64,000 bases of DNA from Eumeta japonica (GCA_005406025.1 BGZK01000095.1:248001-312000); one strand, 5' to 3'. Counted from the stretch's first letter, positions 10,063 through 22,364 are shown. The notes: generated from the sequence alone by a model not told the origin. Program-made: numbers and translations.

Positions 10063-10933
10063 AAATTAGTTTAAGGAAATTAGAATGTTAACTTTGGCAT
10101 CTTAATTGATTTATGATTTTTTATTATATGTAAAAAAAATTTGAAGTCGAAATAAATTCAATATCAGAAATAAAAAGCCCGTTTGGAGAGCTCTGTGTGC
10201 GCATATTCAATAAGGTCCCTGTGGATATACAAGATTTACCCCTATATAAATTTGAGAGTGTTATTGAACAATCACTCAGTAAAAAAGGGTATTATATAAT
10301 TTCTGAATATTTAGAAAACATATCCATGTGCATAAGCGGCTCGACTACTTACCGGGCTGTTTCATCTTAAAGGTTTTGTTTTTGTTTTGGCTATTTATGA
10401 ACTTAGAAAAGAGCTACTCTTAAGTTTCTTGCTCGTTCTTCTTGAGGGAAAACTGCCTTCCGAACGAGCGGTAAAGTATAAATTCGCAAAAAATTATGAC
10501 GTATTTCAAGTGTTATTTTGTAACCTATGAAATAAAGATATTTTGAATTTGAATTTTATTATAATCTATTTTTATATGAATTCCGTGTGAAGGATTTCTG
10601 CGTCTATTCTAAAGCCAAAAAAGAATAGCAACTTCACAAAGTACATACTTTGCAACTCGCGTAGTGGGACAAAAAAAAATAAACGTAATCTCGATTCTAC
10701 CTTTACTTTTCTAAAGCGATATACTGGTATTGAAACCATAAGTCATAAATTGTAGATATTAATCGTCCATCCATGCAGATGCGGTGTAGATTACGTGCGC
10801 TGCAACATCGAAAAACCGCCGTTATCCGAGCGCCGCTCGCCCGTTGGTAGAAAATCATCACTCGAATCACGATTTAACGGTCGGTACCGGTACTTTGAAT
10901 TAATCACATTTATTTTTCTACCACCTCATCGTA

Positions 10934-10964
10934 TAATAAATCCCCTATCTTAAGGGATTTATTA
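10934..10964. repeat. hairpin
   Basis: TAATAAATCCC (10934-10944) and GGGATTTATTA (10954-10964) are perfect 11-base complements around a 9-base loop. Flanking catc/gatg bases extend the symmetry loosely. Confidence 0.8.
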
Positions 10965-10993
10965 CAACGAGATGATAGTATAGTCAGCGAATA

Positions 10994-11029
10994 CAGACTA
11001 TGTTCATAATACATTATGAACATGGTCTG
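10994..11029. repeat. hairpin with 2-base spacer
   Basis: Seventeen-base arms (10994-11010 and 11013-11029) pair with a single mismatch around AC. It lies only 30 bases from another hairpin, suggesting a MITE remnant or a cruciform-prone site. Confidence 0.8.
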
Positions 11030-12110
11030 AATTTAATGGGCATACATTATACCTACTAGGTATAAATACAGAGTGCTTGATCCAGAATAGTCTAGACTAA
11101 AACACCTACTTACACAGAGCTTCACGTATACCTCATAATTTATTTGGCGTATGTTTGTGTCTATGAAATTTCCTTGCGTGTGAATAGATAATTTATGATT
11201 GGAGTAGCTATACGTACTTATTTTGCGTGCCAAAAACAATCTCATTTTTTATACTCCTTAATATCTGTCTGGTTTCTATAGTTTATATTTTAATTCATAT
11301 TTTCACCGAATTCTCAGCCTATGTATTTACTTTTTCGTATTGAAGTACAGATGATCTTATGCCATTTTAAAGAATCATCATTATTGCGTTAGCAACAATT
11401 CCTTCCACTCATGCATTTTCATATATTTTTATATAATTATTATTGTGGGTCACCAATCAGGAGTGACTATGAAAGCTATGCTAAGTCATTATATTTATTT
11501 ATAGGTATTTCTAAGAGAATCCATAATAGAGTGTTTGGAAAACTGGAAATACGTTTGGCGAGACTTCGCGATAAAAAGAGCAAATACCGACATGACATTC
11601 TGTTTGTTACACACAAATGCGGATGTTATTATGCTCTGACGAACTACATTCGACATTGGTACAGGAAAATGATAATAATCAGGTACATTAATTAAAGTTG
11701 CAAGAGTAGAAAAACCGTTTTTCATTTTATGGGACTGGTTTTGTTGCAAAGGAGGACATTTAATTTGTTTAATAAATAAAATAAAAAATATATAGTCTAA
11801 GGCAAAAGACAACACACAATCCTACTGTCCGTCCTTCCGTCCGCACGTTATAGGCAGTTTATTCAAAACTACAAAACATATATATTGATATAATTAAATT
11901 GATAGTGCAGGTGTCTTGTATGAGCCGCTACTTAGCTTAGTAGTTAGATATCAAAAAAATATTTCTAGAGGGCATTTCATACATTTAACAGAAGCTGAAA
12001 AAAATTTTTAGCAGTCATCAACAAATGGCACATTTCGACAGTTCTTTTAAAGTATGTCCCAAACATACGAAAAAACAACGATGATAATGTTTAATAAATA
12101 CTTCAACGAA
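11030..12110. other. AT-rich stretch without a recognised gene
   Basis: An ATG-started 94-codon frame (11411-11695) has no recognised domain and no splice or codon evidence, so it is not called. I see no repeats. Confidence 0.4.
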
Positions 12111-12121
12111 AATTATTTTAG

Positions 12122-12178
12122 ATATGGTCGGATACTGTTCTCGAGTTATTGCCGAAAACTGCGCCTCAACAAAGGGAG
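12122..12178 (+). CDS. candidate small coding exon, unknown gene
   Basis: An acceptor-like aattattttag ends at 12121. It is followed after two bases by ATG (12124) and a Cys-containing frame beginning MVGYCSRVIAENCASTKG. The exon ends at a strong donor, GGAG|GTGAGT (GT at 12179). Start codon, open frame and donor coincide neatly, but the peptide is too short to assign. The spaced cysteines loosely recall a zinc-binding N terminus; I do not claim that. Chance remains likely enough to keep confidence low. Confidence 0.2.
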
Positions 12179-12435
12179 GTGAGTGCCATGAAGATACGCT
12201 CTTTGCTGATGCACTTTAATTTACACTAGTTTAAAATAATATTCGACATATTTACTTGTTTTTCTGGTTATAGGCGACTAAAGTGCTTATATATTCTATT
12301 CTGGAAATAGAAAAGTATAACAACCTATTTTTTTTCATTTGTAATACATTTCTTTGTAATAATGGCTTCAGAACCCTATAATGAGCATGGTCCTACATGG
12401 TCTTGGCCATTTTTAAAATGTTTTTTTAATTGATT

Positions 12436-12640
12436 GAACGAATATGTGCAACGGTAGGTTTATCAAGAGGCGGCGTTAAAAAGTTTACACAGGAAATGGT
12501 GACATATTAAATAACGCCCGAAATTGATGCGCTCAAAATTGAATAACTAGCGTGAAACATTTGATAAAAGCCAGTAAGCAACAGAAGCACGTAAAGATAA
12601 TGCCGAATGCCGTGAATGGTTTCTGGTAAACCCCTTTATA
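12436..12640 (+). repeat. dispersed repeat, copy 2 (partner at 4950)
   Basis: Colinear with the minus strand of 4950-5171, sharing ggtttatcaagaggc, catattaaataacg, actagcgtgaaac, gataaaa and cctgctcc. The divergence suggests both copies are old. Confidence 0.65.
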
Positions 12641-12679
12641 CCTGCTCCGACCTGAACGTAGTGATGAGTAAGGAAATCA

Positions 12680-13730
12680 GTCACGGTATCAGTGCTATAT
12701 GTATACTACGTGTGTCGATGCTGTTACTGCTTTAAACAAATGATGATATAAAATCTTCGGCAGCTTTAGGCATCAAATTTTTCTTTAATGTATTCGTATA
12801 CATAAATCTATACGTACGATAATAACACATCGCGGGGCAAAGTGAGATTTTTCGGAAAGCCGACTAATAGATGAGAAGACATTAGAATAAAAAACGAGGC
12901 CAGAATATTAAAAAATATTAGGCTTTTTAAAATTTGAATAAAATGTACATAAAAGAACACACCTCCAGGCATTTTGATATTTTAAATCTCCTTGTACTTT
13001 CTCTTTCATAACAATAAACGGTAACTCCTTCCGTTAGCGCGGCCGAACGACTATTAACAAAGACGCTCTCTCATACGTCAAACATGCACAAATTTCATGC
13101 GTCACTAGCTGGATCGTTTTTATGAATATATAAGATCTATTATCTCTTCAATAAATTGGTAAATGAATAAATTTGTTGTTGCTCTGTAAACAAAGATTTT
13201 ATTTTAAGAATTATTTCTATATCTAGGTTACACATTTATGCAATTATAATAAATGGAACCAACCTGTAAACAAAGAAACGGCATTTAATGTTTGTTTCTT
13301 CCACATATTATCTTATTTACAATTTCCGATTTACTTTTACTGAAATAACCTTAGTCATGGCATGAACATTCTTTGACGTTTTTTTAAAAATTGAACCAAA
13401 GACAAATCACTTTTTCTACTGTCTACAGCCAATATTAAAGAATTAGTATAGTAATTACTTTACAAATATTTACAAAATGAATTACTATGAATATGAATAT
13501 TTACCAAATATATAGTACGTAAGTAGGCAGTGCACTTTTAACTTTAATTTTGTAATGAAAACCCTACTAATTTTATGAATGTAAAAGTTTGATGTCTTGA
13601 GTATTTTAGATGCTTATGATTCAAAACAAGAATAAATAGTTCAATGGTTTGAACAAAATTTTAACATACGAATGGAAAATGTCTTGGAACAGCACACAGC
13701 TGTTTTTATATCCGTAATATATTCCTATGA
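12680..13730. other. AT-rich stretch without a recognised gene
   Basis: No ORF, repeat or clear regulatory motif was recognised. Confidence 0.5.
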
Positions 13731-13744
13731 AATAATAAATTTGG

Positions 13745-13870
13745 GGCAGGAACCGAGAGCTGTATTGCAATTGGAATCAAAAACGAAAACGAGATCAAAA
13801 TTGGAAACGAAAATAGGATTGGAACTGTAATTGAAGTCGAGAATTGGACGCGGATCTGGTTCTTGATTGA
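13745..13870 (+). repeat. purine-rich imperfect minisatellite
   Basis: Repeated short blocks of the type attggaat, aaaacgaa and gaattgga make a degenerate array. Related blocks occur at 21720-21830, and a pyrimidine-rich counterpart at 55490-55660. The open frames over it are compositional artefacts. Confidence 0.5.
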
Positions 13871-15100
13871 CAGCAAAATTGTTGGATAAAGGATATTGGA
13901 ATTCGTTCTGACCACGTGAGCAAGAAATTAATACACACTGACGACGGAAACGAAGACGTAAACGAACGATAGTTATTATTGTATTGTATTTTAATACTTG
14001 TTTACATAAATTCAATAAAATATTGATAGTTTGATATTAAACTTATCATGTCTAACTTTTTACATCTAAAGTATTAGATGTAAAAATTAATTCATCCGTC
14101 ATTATAAAAAAAGATTGTAGATAAACAATTGAAAAAATATTTTATGTGCCTTAAAAAAGTTATTTATAATATTGGATGTTAATAACAATATATAATTCGT
14201 TGAATAAATTTCAATGAATTGTATATTATTATCATGCTATGGCAATCGTCAACATATTAATAATGAACCAATTATGTTTTCATTTTTCGCCTAAAATTCA
14301 GTGCGTTGGCGGTAGTAGATTCATAGAACCGTATTTTGGAAGTTTTAAATGATAAAAAATGGTTAAAGAGTGGTTGATGCAATTTAATGATTAATAATGA
14401 ATTCAGATTACAATAGCAATTTATGCTCATGGTGCTCTATTTATATTTTTACGAGGATTCATGGAATCTGTATGTTTTTTTGAAACAAACGTTGTCGTAC
14501 CTCAAAAAAAAGTAATTTTTTTTCTTCAATGTAGTTAATCGTCTTCGTAAGAAAAATTAATATTTACATAAAAGAGATTACATGTACCTACGTTCGATAA
14601 AAAATGTTAAATCTCATTTTAAAAAATGTGGTAGAGCTGTCTAATTGGTTTATTTAAAAGAGAGAGAGTATGACAGTTTATCATGTACTAATTATGCATA
14701 CATAAGTTATGCTTTTACCACCTAAAAAAATCTAAAGCAAACTGTGTATAGTAGTCATACATAAAGCCAATAAATCTTCCGCTGTTGGCATTTTCAATGG
14801 GGCACTTGGACGAGTTAATACATTGTGTGTATGTCAGTACGAGTCAATACATAGTGTACAAACAGAAAATGAGAGTTTTTAAAGTAAAAACAATCCGTCG
14901 TGGTGACAGCCTAAAAGCGACAACGCCGCCCGTTATGTATACACCGCCGCGTGCGCCGCACCGTCAATGTCATTGCCAATGTTGCGACGCGAGTGTTCCA
15001 GTTTTGTTTTTTTTCATCATGTTTACATGAATACTCGTTCAAACATCTTATATACGAATGGAAATACAAGCGTAAGCCTCTTTTTTTTGTGTGCTCAATA
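13871..15100. other. AT-rich stretch with a short CpG-rich island at 14885-15003
   Basis: The island has many CG dinucleotides (cgccgcccg, gccgcgtgcgccgc) in an otherwise AT-rich background. A frame over it opens on TTG and shows no domain. No other content was recognised. Confidence 0.4.
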
Positions 15101-15103
15101 GAA

Positions 15104-15280
15104 TGACGTCAACTGTACTCGTTTTCGGACGATGTTACGTCATTTCCTTTAGGCGATTCAATATTATTAAGAAACAAGAATGCCCTGAATCATCCGTCGC
15201 AAGTTGTAGTTTTTCGTAACAGCTCAACGAGTGATCACCGAAGGTCTATAAATAAAGAGAAAAACAGTCAACCGGGGCGA
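15104..15280 (+). promoter_or_regulatory. promoter-like block: two CRE sites and a TATA box
   Basis: TGACGTCA at 15104-15111 is a perfect palindromic CRE (CREB/ATF site). TTACGTCA at 15135-15142 is a second, near-consensus site. TATAAATA follows at 15247-15254, with GC-richer sequence about 25-40 bases downstream, where initiation would be expected. Together they resemble an inducible core promoter on the plus strand. No coding exon was recognised immediately downstream, so any transcript would start with a non-coding leader or be non-coding. This is motif-based inference only. Confidence 0.35.
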
Positions 15281-15299
15281 CTGTGAACAGAGGGCGATC

Positions 15300-17230
15300 G
15301 AAAACGGCATTCATAATTTAATCACCTTACATTTTGACAGTCAAAAGTAAAACGGAATGCAACGTAACTCACCTTGATTAGGTAGTCAATGACATCTGCG
15401 GTCAAACTTAGCAGGCGTTAAATGTTTAAGTGAATTAATTATACTTTGTGTGAAATTATTGGAAAAATATTTGAGATTCTGTTTGCAACGGGCATGAATC
15501 GACATTTTTTTTTAATAGTAGCAATATAAAAATTAGTAATAATAGTATTTTGACACTAGTACTTTTTAATGGTCATTCTTTAGCATTTTTACGTGATTGC
15601 ACGAGAGCAAACTTTTGTGGTCTTTAACATATTTTTTTGTGTTATGCGATCGTTGGACGAATTTTTAATGGCTAGATAAATAAAGCTTCAGAGCGATTCG
15701 ACTATTCAAAACACAGTGGGGGCCATCGGCCATCTGCCATCATAGATTATATTATAAATGCTACCATACTGACACTATTCTTCACCAATATATTAGGTAA
15801 GCTATCTATTGTATAAATTTCAATTATTAAAAAATTGAGAACTATCAAGAACAGAATTAAAAATAACCAAGGCCATAAAAATTCAATGCGTAAATTGATG
15901 TTGGAAAATTTGTTAATTTGTTTAGAAAAAAAAAAACAAAATGATTTCCAGCGTATCTATCAGTATTTCAATTAGTATTTATGATCTCAGACTACGTCTA
16001 TAGAATGCTTTACTTAAATTATATACTTGGTAATGCTTATTAAGATTCCGTAGTCACAAGAAACCCTCGTAGTTTTCTTGTCTGTCCCACGGCGTGGCGT
16101 ATCGTTGGATAGCTCATTCGAAATATACGAATACTAGAAAACCATTTTTGAATTTAGAGATCCGTTTGCACAATATTAAGCTTTAAGTGCTAATTTTGGA
16201 TAGAGTCAAGGTAAACGGTTGTTCATGGATATGCGAAAAAATTCAAAACAGTGTAATACATAACATAATTAAAAGAAAAACTATCACAGCTAAGTAGGCC
16301 TCATAAGTTAATGAGTAATGTCGACCAACTTATAAAATATACTTGGATAAACAAAAAACAATAATTCGTTCAAATTCCACTGAAAATGACATAGATGACG
16401 TTGTTGGTTCAGAAAAACGGGTAGTAATAAAATATAAGTTCATGAACCATGTAAAATTATAAAATAATAACATTTCTAACACCTGTCATATGTGGGCCCG
16501 TTCTAAACATTATTAACCATTAAACTGTGAACTAAACGAATAGGTTCATAGTCCGAAACATATAGCCCCTTTCTAAGCCCATATAGTGTGTGATAGGCAA
16601 CTACGGAATACTACACTACGCGTGGTCCGACACACACTTGACCAGTTTTTTTTTAATAAAAACTACAATGGTGTAATCTGTTTTGGTTTTGTCATGCCCC
16701 ATGATTTGTTAACAGCCAAATAAATGCTCAGCGTGACTAATATGTACTGCACAGATGTGTTTATTGCTCTTTTCAAGGACTGAGTCGGATGTTCTTTGAA
16801 ATATTTGAAAAAAAAATCGTTAAATTGTCAACATAAGTTCTGCATCAATTGTTGTAATCACAATGTCATTATCTACAGAAAACAAATTAATATGTACGTA
16901 TGTTTTAAGTTTTTTGTCTTTTAAAAGATTTTTTAATTGAAAAAGAAACTTTACTCAATTCATTGAATTCTATTCTAAATTTCTTTAAACATTACACAAA
17001 ATTTTCCTCATTGTTTTCAGTGCATAATGTTTTTTATACCCATTATTGTAGGACAAATACTTTTTTGCTTGTTTATCACACACGTAAAATGTTGTTCACA
17101 ATTGTTACACAAGAAGAGGATTTTAATATGTAGCGAACCATTGATAATTGAATCTCCGTTTTGTTTAACGGATCGCATGACTTATTTTTTTTTTTTATAA
17201 AAATTCTCTTATATTTTTAAAAATTCCTTC
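15300..17230. other. AT-rich stretch, only a repeat fragment recognised
   Basis: Apart from the fragment at 16044-16165, no genes, long ORFs or repeat boundaries were recognised. Confidence 0.45.
16044..16165 (+). repeat. dispersed 'gattccgtag' insect repeat fragment
   Basis: gattccgtagtcacaag, a ttttcttgtctgtcc block and cgttggatagctc appear in the order I recognise from a common insect repeat family. A second copy lies at 35578-35700. Confidence 0.5.
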
Positions 17231-17249
17231 ATTTTGTTAAACTAAGAGT

Positions 17250-17470
17250 CGTGTCAGCATTATCACACGAATTTCATCTCGGCATCGCTATCAATACGAC
17301 GACGCGTTACAAAAGCGCGACAACGACACACGCGCGACGGCTCGCCGACGGCCGTGCGGCGCGTAAGTATCACATCGGCCAAAGTTAACGGTAACGGGCC
17401 CGTGCTCGTGTGCGGGTCGCCTCGACGCGGCCGTCACGCTTTGGCGGGGACGACGGTACGGCCGGAGTCC
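17250..17470 (+). promoter_or_regulatory. CpG-rich island with candidate 5' exon and splice donor
   Basis: The densest CG-dinucleotide cluster in the left half of the window: cgacgacgcg, cacgcgcgacgg, gccgacggccgtgcggcgc and gacgcggccgtc. A consensus donor GTAAGTAT lies at 17363-17370 directly after the first GC-rich part, as at the end of a non-coding first exon. No convincing ATG-led frame runs into it. A transcription start and 5' leader of a neighbouring gene, or a cis-regulatory element, both fit. Confidence 0.35.
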
Positions 17471-17479
17471 CGCAAACTG

Positions 17480-18565
17480 TATACGTAGGGAGATAGAAAA
17501 AAGAAATGAAGGACCACGGCGATCGTCGCAGGAATTAGAAGCGTGTTAAAGATCGAGAAAGAAGACACATCGTTTCTGTAAAGAGTGTAAAATTTCGAAC
17601 CTTGCTAGAACAATGCCGTGTTAACTTTCGCCGAACTCATACCCTAGATGTGGATAGTTTTTTATGTAAATCTAGACAAGTTTAACTTTATTCTGGAGGC
17701 GATAGATAGGTAGGCCACTGTGTGGGGAAATACCAATATATTTCAGAGACCCGGTGGATTAATGTAAAATAATGAGTTGTAGGTAGTTGCTGTATTACAT
17801 CGTATTAAGCAGTTAGTGTACTACAAATATTAATATGACCATTTTTCTCTTTACTGTAAATTCTATAACGTTTTGCGAAAATTGCGAACGAGCATAAAAC
17901 TTTAACAATGTTGTTTTCAAACCATGATTTATAAAGAGCAGTTAAACATAACAATATTGTTTTAACGCAACGCAAATCATTTGCCAACTCGATTTGCTTG
18001 TTCGTTTTACCTTTACGCTTTACTAATAATTTTATCGTACCGGATTCACAGAGGAAGCTAAAAATTGTGAAATAAACACCGGCGGTATTTGAAAACGCAA
18101 TGACTCAAGAAATTGTTGGAGCAATGACAGTATCCGTTCTTGAAGGTCGGCGAATTACACAGTAAACATAATACATACATGTCGTTGTTGCTGATGAGAA
18201 ACAGTAACAGTTAAAACAATTACTCATAAACCTCTCTCTCCTCAGTAGAAGAGAGATTCAAAAAAGGTACGACGCCAACTAACTGACTAAGTAATTGACT
18301 AACAACTGCGAGCGAGTGCAGCTACAATAACGTTTGAGGATCAAAGAACTCTCAAATCGTGTCCTACTACATCGTAACAACTCCTCGTCTCAGACTGCCA
18401 CTTCTGGAAAACCCTACTCAGTGACAGCGAACTAGAACACTACTGTACTGTCATATTGCTTTTAATATCAAAAAAAAAAGAAAGAAAGAGACAATTATAC
18501 GCACAAGAAAATGCACTGATGGCCTGTACTTAAATTTCGAAGGTATCCATAGAAAATTGGGTGGT
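17480..18565. other. AT-rich stretch without a recognised gene
   Basis: No recognised ORF or repeat apart from short low-complexity tracts. Confidence 0.5.
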
Positions 18566-18570
18566 GTATA

Positions 18571-18624
18571 CATTTCATATGACAACATATATATGTGTGT
18601 GTCTGTGTGTTGTCATATTAAATG
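18571..18624. repeat. hairpin with an AT/GT-rich loop
   Basis: Seventeen-base arms (18571-18587 and 18608-18624) pair with one mismatch around a 20-base tatatatgtgtgtgtctgtg loop. Confidence 0.8.
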
Positions 18625-21045
18625 CAAACAATTTATCTAATTAATTTGACTTAAAAACGGACCACGAGTAAAATATGAAACCGTAAGCGTATAAATTATT
18701 ACGTCTCAGAAAGTAATTTAAGTATTCACTGATTGTACAAGATACGCTATCTAGACTAGGAATTTCCGGTGCCATTTCTAAGGTTGACGTAGACAGTAGC
18801 CGAGATAACGCTCGCTGACCTCTGTATTGTAGCCCCTTTTTATAACCTTTTGTCGCATTAATTTGTGATACGCAATAGCCGATCACTAACTTTATATTGG
18901 CGCAATATTTGATGGATGGAAAACTTTTTTCAATCCTACTCGATATTATGTTATTAATGTAATATTAATATAATACCTCAGTATCAATGCTTCAATACTA
19001 CAAAAAACATTTTCCATTTAAGAGGTTTATATAGGAAAAAAGTTTCTTACGTCAAATTTGCGCGTTCGCCTGGAACTTTTTAATTACACACAAGTTCGAT
19101 GTATGTTGAAATTGATATACTAATTCCATTATTGATATATTAATTAATTATTAAATAAATTATAGAATAATAATATATTCATTAAAGTGACATACTATTT
19201 CGTGATTTATAAAATCGAAGCCCTTATTTGTATATATTAATAATTTGTAATTCGTATCAGAAACTGAATCCCGATAAATGGTAAATTGCTCTAATTATTA
19301 TTTGCGCTTCCACGTATAAACGTAATTTAGGGTTATTCGTGTCGTCGAACGTCTTCGAATGTTTGCGTTAGCACTTATATCAAAATAAATATTTTCCCTT
19401 CGACCGTCTGAAGTGTTTGCTTGACTTTACACGTGTGGAATTTGTGTGAAGTAAGTGGGAATGATGACATAACATAACGCAAAAGTGTTGTGCACACATT
19501 TTTTCTTCCGCATAATGTCCATAATATGTTACGGATGAGCAGGCACAATAAAATTTAAATCGACGAGTTCGCACGTTATGAGTTTGTTTAAAAGAAAATG
19601 CACGCTTCTTTATTATTTGAAGTGTTGGAAGCATTTTTATATTTTTAGAGATCTATTTTTAAAATGGTTTTTTTTTTTAATGTAATGACTACTACTACGC
19701 GACTATAAAACTGATAGATAAAATTGAATCGATTAAGAAAATAAATAATTAGTAGCAGTAACTTGGATTTGATCCTTTTTATTATTAGTAAATACAACTT
19801 CACTTACATGATTTATCATATTGTACATTTACATTAGGTTCATAGAACAATAGGAAAAACCTTGATGTACAAATACTTTGTACCGATGTTTAAAGAACTA
19901 TATTATTCATAGTTCCTTAGAGTCACAAGGACACCGTCTTGAACGACTTCTAAATAAATTATCCTCAGGTCTTATTCGGTTGTCCTCAGTTAGTCCAGTT
20001 AATTGCACGACGGGAAGTCCAACTTAAACCCTCTCGTAAGCGGTGATAGTTAGGATCTTTTGAATAATACGTTGGAATTTGCCTGGAATTTGACATCGAC
20101 GTTAGGTATTCTTTATCGGGCTAGATATAGTAGTAATTCTAATTCTTACCTTCGATCCTCGGGTTTTTTTTGTTTGGTCAGACCGTAAATATATTTTATC
20201 CGCGGAATATAATGTAATTAAGATGGGTTCAACAGCTTCATCATCTGTACGTGACAGTAAACAGATAAGCATATTAAATTTATTTCAATGAGAGTATGAT
20301 TGCGAAAAGTTTATTTTGTTTCGATTAATTACTCGACTAAATGAATAGATTGTTGAAATTTTTGTCGCATATGCAGAAAGTAATCGTGAAAATTCTTCAA
20401 TCTTCATTCCAATTTGATTATTTTTAATAAAGAATAATGATGATACCCAGAAAATCACAACTAAGTGTATATTTTAAAACATTAAACACAATAAATAGTG
20501 TACTAATTCGAAACCTTCGTGTTGTATTTGATATGTCAAAGGATCATATAATCTATAAAATTTTATGAGAGTCGTGATGCAACAAGTCCAAAAATTATGT
20601 ACGTAATACTTATTTAAACATTTTTCAATATTTTCTTAACAATCTTTCCTTGCACATGGTGCTTTTAGAATGTTTGAACGAGATTTTTCTTCAAATCACT
20701 CCACTCACTCACAGTGTTTCCCCGTAACTCCCATTTTCCTTTGACTACTCGTGTGCCTGTACAATGATAAACGCGTTACACTCGTTCGTTACCCGTGCCC
20801 CTTATCTCTGGGTCAACGCTTCGTAATCTCTACGGTAACGTTCGACGTGTCGTACCTAACGGTGTTTACCGCTAATAGAAACATGCTGCATGTTTATAAA
20901 GCAGTGCACATTAGGTGCACTCTTTATTACAATTCTGGTGGTGCCATATATGCCGTTGATAAATTGTAAATAATGTGATCGTTGTTCCAAATACTAAGCA
21001 AATATGTATTTTAATTAAAGTACTTAATTATGTATTGAAGTATGA
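18625..21045. other. AT-rich stretch without a recognised gene
   Basis: Short frames only. A 7-bp-arm hairpin (gtacaaa/tttgtac near 19866-19882) is the only structure noted. Confidence 0.45.
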
Positions 21046-21049
21046 TAAG

Positions 21050-21066
21050 ACTCGCGCGCGCGCACG
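21050..21066. repeat. short CG dinucleotide run
   Basis: tcgcgcgcgcgcac, an alternating purine-pyrimidine tract in AT-rich surroundings. Confidence 0.7.
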
Positions 21067-21582
21067 TAGTAAAATGTATTAAGCGACTCCAAGAGAAATT
21101 GGACTATGAAAAAATCATTAAGATGATTAAATATAATGATAATTAAAATATCAATTTAGGTAAAACGCCACAAAAACTAAAGGTTCAGTGCCTAGTTTTA
21201 CCCTACAATAAAACTGTAACCGCTCGAAATGTGAACATTAAATATGTTCCACAAATTTCAATAGGAGGTAACATTATTATCGATACAGAACCCAAATCGG
21301 TAAGACCGTGCATCACGCTCTCACAAAGCAACTGAATGGATTTCAATGGTATTTGAAATTATCATAACTGATAATATACATTAATGTCATACATACTTTT
21401 TATTTCGAAAGATCAATACGTTTTCCGTGGGATAAATGACAAAGGTTAAGTAAATTTTAACAAATGAAAGTAATACATTATCAAATCTTAAAGCCTACTC
21501 TAACTTTTAGACGTGTAAATGAAACGAAAATATATTTCGAAAATCTAAATATCTAGGTGCTTGTGGGATCCAAGTTATGTAA

Positions 21583-21895
21583 AAAATAAGGAATTCATTC
21601 TCTGTTTACGCGAATGAAACCACGGGCAAATCCCATATTATTATGAATATGAAAAATTTGGTCAGATACCCATCATTTAATCACGCTTTTAAATAGAGGT
21701 TTAACAGATACTAATTTGAGTATAAGACCGGAATTGGAATCAAGAACGTACCCTCTATCGGAATCAGTACCAGTACTGAGATCACAATAGAGGGCCGGAC
21801 CGGAATTGGGATTGGTAACGAGCGATCTACGTAAAAGATGAAGGAATTCATTCTATGTTCACACGGGCGAAGCCGCAGGCGGAAGTTCGTTATGA
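21583..21895 (+). repeat. repeat block with two copies of a 'gaattcattct' module
   Basis: aaggaattcattctctgttt at 21588 and aaggaattcattctatgttc near 21841 both lead into cgcgaatgaaaccacgggc / cgggcgaagccgcaggcgg, which resembles a motif common in lepidopteran repeat ends. Between them, gaccggaattgg(a/g)at occurs twice (21727 and 21797). Confidence 0.55.
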
Positions 21896-22364
21896 ATAAT
21901 TAACTATCTTTTTAATCACATAAGACGTATCGAAATTTTATAAATAAATTGCTGACTTGCAAGCGAAAAAATAAGTTAACACGACTGCAACGCCTCTAAT
22001 TGGAGGGTTTCTAAAGCTAACACCATCATTTTAGGAATATCATAAGCAATAACTGTTTTCACAGTGGAAAACATCGATAAGGCAATACGTAAATTGATTA
22101 ATAACAACATAGCAAAATTAAAACCCTCGTCGAAATCAGTACATACAATGAATATGAAATAATAACTATGTATGTTTCATCTCAATCGACTCTGAAAGGC
22201 ACGACAAACACTAAATGCACATAGACATGAGGACAACCGTATTAATATACACATAATGCGGAGATATCTAACTTAAAACTGTACGTGTTCACAGAACGTT
22301 ACTGTCTACGAATTTATTAATCGTCCTCATTGTCAACAACAACCTCCAAAATGTTGCAACAATG

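Larger units (their letters stand above)
7995..10557 (+). mobile_element. degenerate Jockey-like non-LTR retrotransposon
   Basis: A 5'-truncated LINE reads left to right: the end of an apurinic-type endonuclease, a linker, a reverse transcriptase, the RT C-terminal region and a 3' UTR. The 3' UTR has AATAAAG near 10531 and a TTTGAATTTGAATTT tail ending at about 10557. The order and motifs fit the Jockey/CR1 group of insect LINEs. Many frameshifts and stops show it is dead. A shorter copy of the same family lies on the minus strand at 62290-63052, with colinear similarity from about 9590 to 10300 here. The left edge is uncertain because similarity fades before 8030. Confidence 0.85.

Noticed and set aside
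11411..11695. 94-codon ATG-led frame
   Set aside because: No recognised domain, no promoter, splice or conservation evidence; the opposite strand is open to a similar length.
13706..14015. two minus-strand frames rich in Ser/Phe/Ile
   Set aside because: They lie on the purine-rich imperfect repeat and reflect its composition.
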